Source of the DNA: Bacteroidales bacterium UBA1176
Lineage (GTDB): Bacteria; Bacteroidota; Bacteroidia; Bacteroidales; WCHB1-69
DNA length: 64,000 nt
Assembly: GCA_002311645.1 (NCBI GenBank)
Contig: DBYW01000050.1
Location: forward strand, 114,561-178,560
Direction: 5' to 3'
Part shown: positions 60,618 to 64,000 of the stretch, piece by piece
Numbering within the stretch: position 1 is the first letter of the stretch
Layout of the letters: each line of letters begins with the position of its first letter
Notes under the pieces: generated by a model
The model's database searches: none
The model's input: only the letters and a program-made list of their open reading frames with translations
Told to the model about the DNA's origin: nothing
Translations under genes and position numbers: made by a program

Positions 60618-62393
60618 ATGAGGAAAATACTGACCATCATACTGCTGCTATGTGCTGTCATCCTGTCGTCGCTGCGTGCACATTCGCAGAACGGCCTCGT
60701 GCAGCCCACCTGGGAGTCCCTCAACCAGCGCGGCTACACGCAGTGGTTCCAGGATGCGAAGCTCGGCATCTTCATCCACTGGGGACTCTACTCCGTGCCG
60801 GCCTACGCCTCCAAGGAGGGCTACGGCGAGTGGTTCTACCGTGGACTGATGCAGAAAGAACCCGACCGGATGCGCATTATGAGCTACTACGCCGATACTA
60901 CCAAGCCTGTTTTCGACCAATACAAGGAGCTTACAAAGTACTGGCATATTGAACTCTGGAATCCAGACGAATGGGCAGACCTCTTTCGGTATGCCGGTGC
61001 GAAATACGTGGTGTTGGTCACCAAGCACCACGACGGCTACTGTCTGTGGGACAGTCAGTATCAGCCTGAATGGAACAGCGTGGTGAGCGGTCCCAACCGC
61101 AATATCGTCGAGGAACTGAACAAAGCTGTGCGCCAGCAGGGACTGCGGGTGGGCTTCTACTACTCGCTGCCCGAATGGACCAACCCGCGCCACATTTGGA
61201 TGGCCGATCCTGACAACGAGATCGGCGACTACGTGGACAACTACATGGTGCCGCAGTTCAAGGAGCTGGTAAGCCGCTACAAGCCCGACCTCATCTTCTC
61301 CGACGGTGACTGGAACAACACGGCGGAGCAGCTGCGCTCTCAGGAGCTCATCAGCTGGTACTACAACACCGTGGGCAAGGATGCCATCGTGAACAACCGC
61401 TGGGGTCACGGCACCCAGCACGGCTTTCTCACACCCGAGTACAGTGCGGGCATCGCCAATACGGAGGTGCCGTGGGCAGAGTGCAGAGGTTTCGGGCGCA
61501 GTTTCGGGTTGAACCGCAACGAGGACTTGGACAATTACATGTCCGACAAAGAATTGATACAGCATTTTGTGGAGTTAGTGGCGCACGGCGGCGGCCTGAC
61601 CCTCAACGTGGGGCCCTACGCCGACGGCACCATCCCGCTCATCCAGCAGGAACGGCTCCGCAGTTTAGGCAAATGGCTGAAAATCAACGGTGAGGCAATA
61701 TATGGGACAAGGCCGTATGAGATTCCGTGTCAACGTACAACGACCTTCGCTTTACCTGGATATTCCGGCCCTCTACATTTCGACTGGGTGCGCAATGCCC
61801 CACTCAGAGAAATGCCAGTAGACAACTTCGACATTCATTGGAAAGGTTTTTTCAAGGCACCGAAGGATGGCATATACCGTTTCAAGGCTGTTGCCAACGA
61901 CGAGATGACCGTTGCAGGCAATGGGGACACTATTCTCTATTACAACAGCAACTGGGCGGAGAACACGCCTTGGTATGAGGTACACCTTGCAAAAGGGGAG
62001 AATTATCAATTAGATGTCTGGTATTATGAGAAAGACCTCGAGGCCACGGCCTCGCTTCTGGTGAGTGTTGACGGAGGGGATTTCGAGCCCGTATCCTCAA
62101 ACTGGATTAGCGAAATCAAATGGCAAACCACCACCCGCTGCTTCACTACCAAGGGCAAAAACCTTTACATCATCGAGTTCGAGCGTCCCGATTGTACAAA
62201 ACCGTTACAAATATACGATATGCCTAAAATCAATCCAAAAGCCACTGTGTATTTGAAAGGAATCGCTCCCAACGCGTTAAAATGGAAGCAGGACAAGAAA
62301 GGCACCCTCACCATCGACTTCTCCAGAGTCGGTTTCAGAAATTTGGAGGTGTTGGAGAACGCCTGGGTGATTGAGGTGGCGGACTATAAGTGA
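60618..62393 (+). CDS. Alpha-L-fucosidase (GH29) with PA14-like domain
   Basis: A 591-residue exported glycosidase with a signal peptide cut near RAHSQ. The GH29 catalytic barrel shows KLGIFIHWGLYSVPAYASKEGYGEWF near 40, YVVLVTKHHDGYCLWDS near 132, and the nucleophile region PDLIFSDGDW near 225. After about residue 400 a PA14-like carbohydrate-binding module follows (FDIHWKGFFKAPKDGIYRFKAVANDEM), then a final beta domain. It removes alpha-linked L-fucose, probably from host or plant glycans. The start at 60618 is set by the signal peptide and promoter. Confidence 0.93.
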   Translation: MRKILTIILLLCAVILSSLRAHSQNGLVQPTWESLNQRGYTQWFQDAKLGIFIHWGLYSVPAYASKEGYGEWFYRGLMQKEPDRMRIMSYYADTTKPVFDQYKELTKYWHIELWNPDEWADLFRYAGAKYVVLVTKHHDGYCLWDSQYQPEWNSVVSGPNRNIVEELNKAVRQQGLRVGFYYSLPEWTNPRHIWMADPDNEIGDYVDNYMVPQFKELVSRYKPDLIFSDGDWNNTAEQLRSQELISWYYNTVGKDAIVNNRWGHGTQHGFLTPEYSAGIANTEVPWAECRGFGRSFGLNRNEDLDNYMSDKELIQHFVELVAHGGGLTLNVGPYADGTIPLIQQERLRSLGKWLKINGEAIYGTRPYEIPCQRTTTFALPGYSGPLHFDWVRNAPLREMPVDNFDIHWKGFFKAPKDGIYRFKAVANDEMTVAGNGDTILYYNSNWAENTPWYEVHLAKGENYQLDVWYYEKDLEATASLLVSVDGGDFEPVSSNWISEIKWQTTTRCFTTKGKNLYIIEFERPDCTKPLQIYDMPKINPKATVYLKGIAPNALKWKQDKKGTLTIDFSRVGFRNLEVLENAWVIEVADYK

Positions 62394-62548
62394 GTGAACA
62401 GTGAAGAGTGAACGGGAAGGGAGTGAAGGAATTAAGAAACTAAGAAATTAAGAAATTAAGAAGTTAGGAAGAGGTGGCATAGATCAAAGCCCATTGCCAT
62501 AGTTCAACAGCCAACAGCCAACAGCCAATGACCAATGTCTAACATCCC
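62394..62548. repeat. Mixed heptamer/octamer repeat spacer between fucosidase and TIGR04076 gene
   Basis: Directly after the fucosidase stop come GTGAACA, GTGAAGA, GTGAACG. At 62428-62467 come octamers GGAATTAA, GAAACTAA, GAAATTAA twice and GAAGTTAG. From 62493 heptamers follow: ATTGCCA, TAGTTCA, ACAGCCA three times, ATGACCA, ATGTCTA, ACATCCC, running over the TIGR04076 gene's stop (62539-62541). The minus-strand unit GCTGTTG is shared with the tyrS array. Confidence 0.75.
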
Positions 62549-62856
62549 TCCTCGCATCTCTCCAGCAGGAAGCTCACAGGGCGGAAGCCGTCGTTGCAGC
62601 TGATCATAGCGGAGAAGGGGTTCTTCATCCAGCCGTCGTAGAAGTTGCCGCGGCCGGCGGCGAGTTCCTCCACGAACCACCGCATCGACTCCCACGCGCT
62701 GTCGCAGAGTCCCTCGGGCTTCTTTCCGCCCACGGCGATCCACGTGTCGCCCTCCCGCACCTCGCATGCGTGCTCAATGGGGTTCTCGTAAAGCTCGGAA
62801 AGGTCGGTGTGCTGCACTTTCCGGATGGCGGTGATTTTGACGTTGAAGGGGGGCAT
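62539..62856 (-). CDS. TIGR04076 family protein
   Basis: A 105-residue protein of the TIGR04076 type. It has the N-terminal FNVKITAIRKV strand and a central CEVREGDTWIAVGGKKPEGLCDSAWESM block. The motif GNFYDGWMKNPFSAMISCNDGFRPVSFLLER closes with the family's Cys-x-Asp-Gly-x-Arg-Pro signature. The function of the family is unknown. It has a good minus-strand promoter. Confidence 0.85.
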   Translation of the reverse strand: MPPFNVKITAIRKVQHTDLSELYENPIEHACEVREGDTWIAVGGKKPEGLCDSAWESMRWFVEELAAGRGNFYDGWMKNPFSAMISCNDGFRPVSFLLERCEEGC

Positions 62857-62879
62857 TTGGGGTTGAGATTTTCAGATGG

Positions 62880-62887
62880 CAAAAGTA
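62880..62887 (-). promoter_or_regulatory. TIGR04076 gene promoter -7 box
   Basis: On the minus strand this reads TACTTTTG, 23 bases before the start. Confidence 0.6.
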
Positions 62888-63007
62888 CGAAATAATTGGT
62901 CGACAGCACCCTAATGATGCCCTTACAATCCAATCACTTTTGATCAAACTTACATATTCTTGGTGTTTATCAGTCCGTCAAGGATGAAAATCTTGATGGA
63001 CAATGCC

Positions 63008-64000
63008 CTACTTCCGGTGAACGATGAATTTGCGAGTGACTGTCCTGTTGCCGTCGAGTAATACTTTCACGAAGTACTGTCCAGAGGCGAATTGCGACAC
63101 GTCCACCCGTTGTAGGTCTTCGATATTATCCGTTTTTGTGAATATAAGTTGACCGTCAGCGTTATGAATCCAAATTTTAAGCATTTTCTCTCCTTTGATA
63201 TTAAGAATCGAACTGGTCGGGTTGGGGAATATTTCCACACCTCTGGAATCGTATATTTCCACGCCATCGTTGAACAACACATATAGAATCAAGTGGATGA
63301 CACTGTCGCATCCTTCCTCCGAGGAATACTGGAAATCATACGTGTAGGTTCCGCTGTCGGTCGGGGTTATGCTGAAGTCACCAAAGACGTATTCGTGTTC
63401 GCGAATAGTAGTGTCAAAAATACTTAACTCAAAGGTCGGGTTCACCGTCAGGGTCAGGGAAATCACGCTGTCGCAACCGTTGACGGTCTGCAAGTTGTGG
63501 GTGTATGTTCCCGCTGTGGTGAGGGATTGCCCAAAGAAATCAAAATTATCTCCATCGCAAATTACAACCGTTATCGGGGTGTTAAAGGCAGGCGTCACTG
63601 TCAAAGTCAGCGTGACAATACTGTCGCAACCGTTGATGGTCTGTAAGTTGTGGGTGTAAGTTCCCGCCGTGGTAAGGGATTGTCCGAAGAAGTTTAAGGT
63701 GTCGCCCTCGCAAATTATAGCCGTTATCGGGGTGCTAAAGACAGGCGTCACTGTCAAAGTCAGCGTGACAATACTGTCACAACCGTTGACAGTCTGCATG
63801 TTGTGGGTGTAAGTACCTGACGTGGTAAGGGATTGTCCGAAGAAGTTGAGGGTGTCGCCCTCGCAAATTACCGCCGTTATTGGGGTGTTGAAGCTCGGGT
63901 TCACCGCCAGGGTCAGAGCAACCACGCTGTCGCAACCGTTAACAGTCTGCAAGTTGTGGGTGTAGGTTCCCGCTGTGGTGAGAGACTGCCCGAAGAAGTT
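63008..64000 (-). CDS. T9SS cargo protein with tandem 51-residue repeats (5' end outside window)
   Basis: The frame is open to the right edge, so only the C-terminal 330 residues are visible. At least three and a partial fourth near-identical 51-residue units (CEGDTLNFFGQSLTTAGTYTH, LQTVNGCDSIVTLTLTV) form Ig-like beta repeats containing a conserved Cys pair. The last about 75 residues form a type IX secretion C-terminal sorting domain: GVEIFPNPTSSILNIKG, then VDVSQFASGQYFVKVLLDG and a basic end. The protein should be secreted and anchored on the surface or released. Its adhesin-like repeats suggest binding, but the N-terminal part that would define its activity is missing. Confidence 0.85.
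   Translation of the reverse strand, partial: NFFGQSLTTAGTYTHNLQTVNGCDSVVALTLAVNPSFNTPITAVICEGDTLNFFGQSLTTSGTYTHNMQTVNGCDSIVTLTLTVTPVFSTPITAIICEGDTLNFFGQSLTTAGTYTHNLQTINGCDSIVTLTLTVTPAFNTPITVVICDGDNFDFFGQSLTTAGTYTHNLQTVNGCDSVISLTLTVNPTFELSIFDTTIREHEYVFGDFSITPTDSGTYTYDFQYSSEEGCDSVIHLILYVLFNDGVEIYDSRGVEIFPNPTSSILNIKGEKMLKIWIHNADGQLIFTKTDNIEDLQRVDVSQFASGQYFVKVLLDGNRTVTRKFIVHRK
63475..63945. repeat. Tandem 153-bp coding repeats
   Basis: Within the T9SS cargo gene, the DNA repeats with a period of about 153 bp (for example the CAACCGTT blocks near 63475, 63628, 63781 and 63934), with few differences between copies. Confidence 0.85.

Noticed and set aside
63430..64000. CRISPR-like repeats at the right edge
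   Set aside because: The 153-bp repeats are in frame and encode Ig-like protein repeats of a secreted protein.

Overview
The window looks like a chromosomal segment of a member of the Bacteroidota, most likely the order Bacteroidales. The evidence is internal. At least twenty upstream regions carry the Bacteroidota -7 promoter box TAnnTTTG, purine-rich ribosome binding sites are mostly absent, and the last gene ends in a type IX secretion (Por) C-terminal sorting domain. Many Bacteroidota-typical families occur (DUF4249, DUF1573, DUF2147, DUF4878, OMP beta-barrels, thioredoxin-like lipoproteins, GH20 and GH29 glycosidases). No insertion sequence, prophage, integrase or CRISPR array was seen. 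The species cannot be named from sequence reading alone.

Layout. 1-7.6 kb (+ strand): the tail of a type I restriction HsdR, then pcm, a sugar-phosphate nucleotidyltransferase, dnaA with an AT-rich leader, recJ, a GT4 glycosyltransferase and a secreted M28 peptidase. 7.6-15.4 kb: an initiator tRNA on the minus strand, rpsA, two envelope proteins, a GH20 hexosaminidase and a VWA/beta-barrel protein. 15.4-26.5 kb (- strand): hemW; the run glmM, two thioredoxin-like proteins and an alpha-oxoamine synthase; the run CoA-transferase A subunit, fabG and a hypothetical secreted protein; and glyA. 26.7-28.1 kb (+): a hemerythrin protein overlapping a LuxR-type regulator whose receiver has lost its phosphoacceptor. 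28-37 kb (-): DUF2147, a C1 aminopeptidase, an SDR, a gene-free structured island, a small membrane protein, an OMP, a threonine synthase-like enzyme and mfd.

37-50 kb (+): mpl, DUF1573, DUF4878, tyrS, nfeD-floA-SagB-like-5'-nucleotidase C domain, a CstA-like carrier, pgi, an SSS symporter and an aquaporin. 50-59 kb (-): a LytTR regulator with a membrane protein, a WG-repeat protein, an ATP-grasp protein, YbjQ, a septoil-knot repeat protein, GNAT, rnr, apbE and a hemolysin III family protein. 59-62.4 kb (+): a GmhB-like HAD phosphatase, an LpxL-like acyltransferase and a GH29 fucosidase. 62.5-64 kb (-): a TIGR04076 protein and the C-terminal part of a repeat-rich T9SS cargo protein.

Most of the content is housekeeping: replication initiation, repair, translation, cell-wall precursor synthesis and recycling, lipid A and lipid metabolism, and glycan degradation. 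The most unusual signals are non-genic. A vocabulary of 7- and 8-base tandem repeats fills spacers and abuts or swallows stop codons at four separate loci. A 400-bp gene-free island holds four consecutive hairpins. A 48-bp perfect palindrome is shared by two converging stop codons. Among proteins, the septoil-knot repeat protein and the hemerythrin/pseudo-receiver pair deserve a second look.
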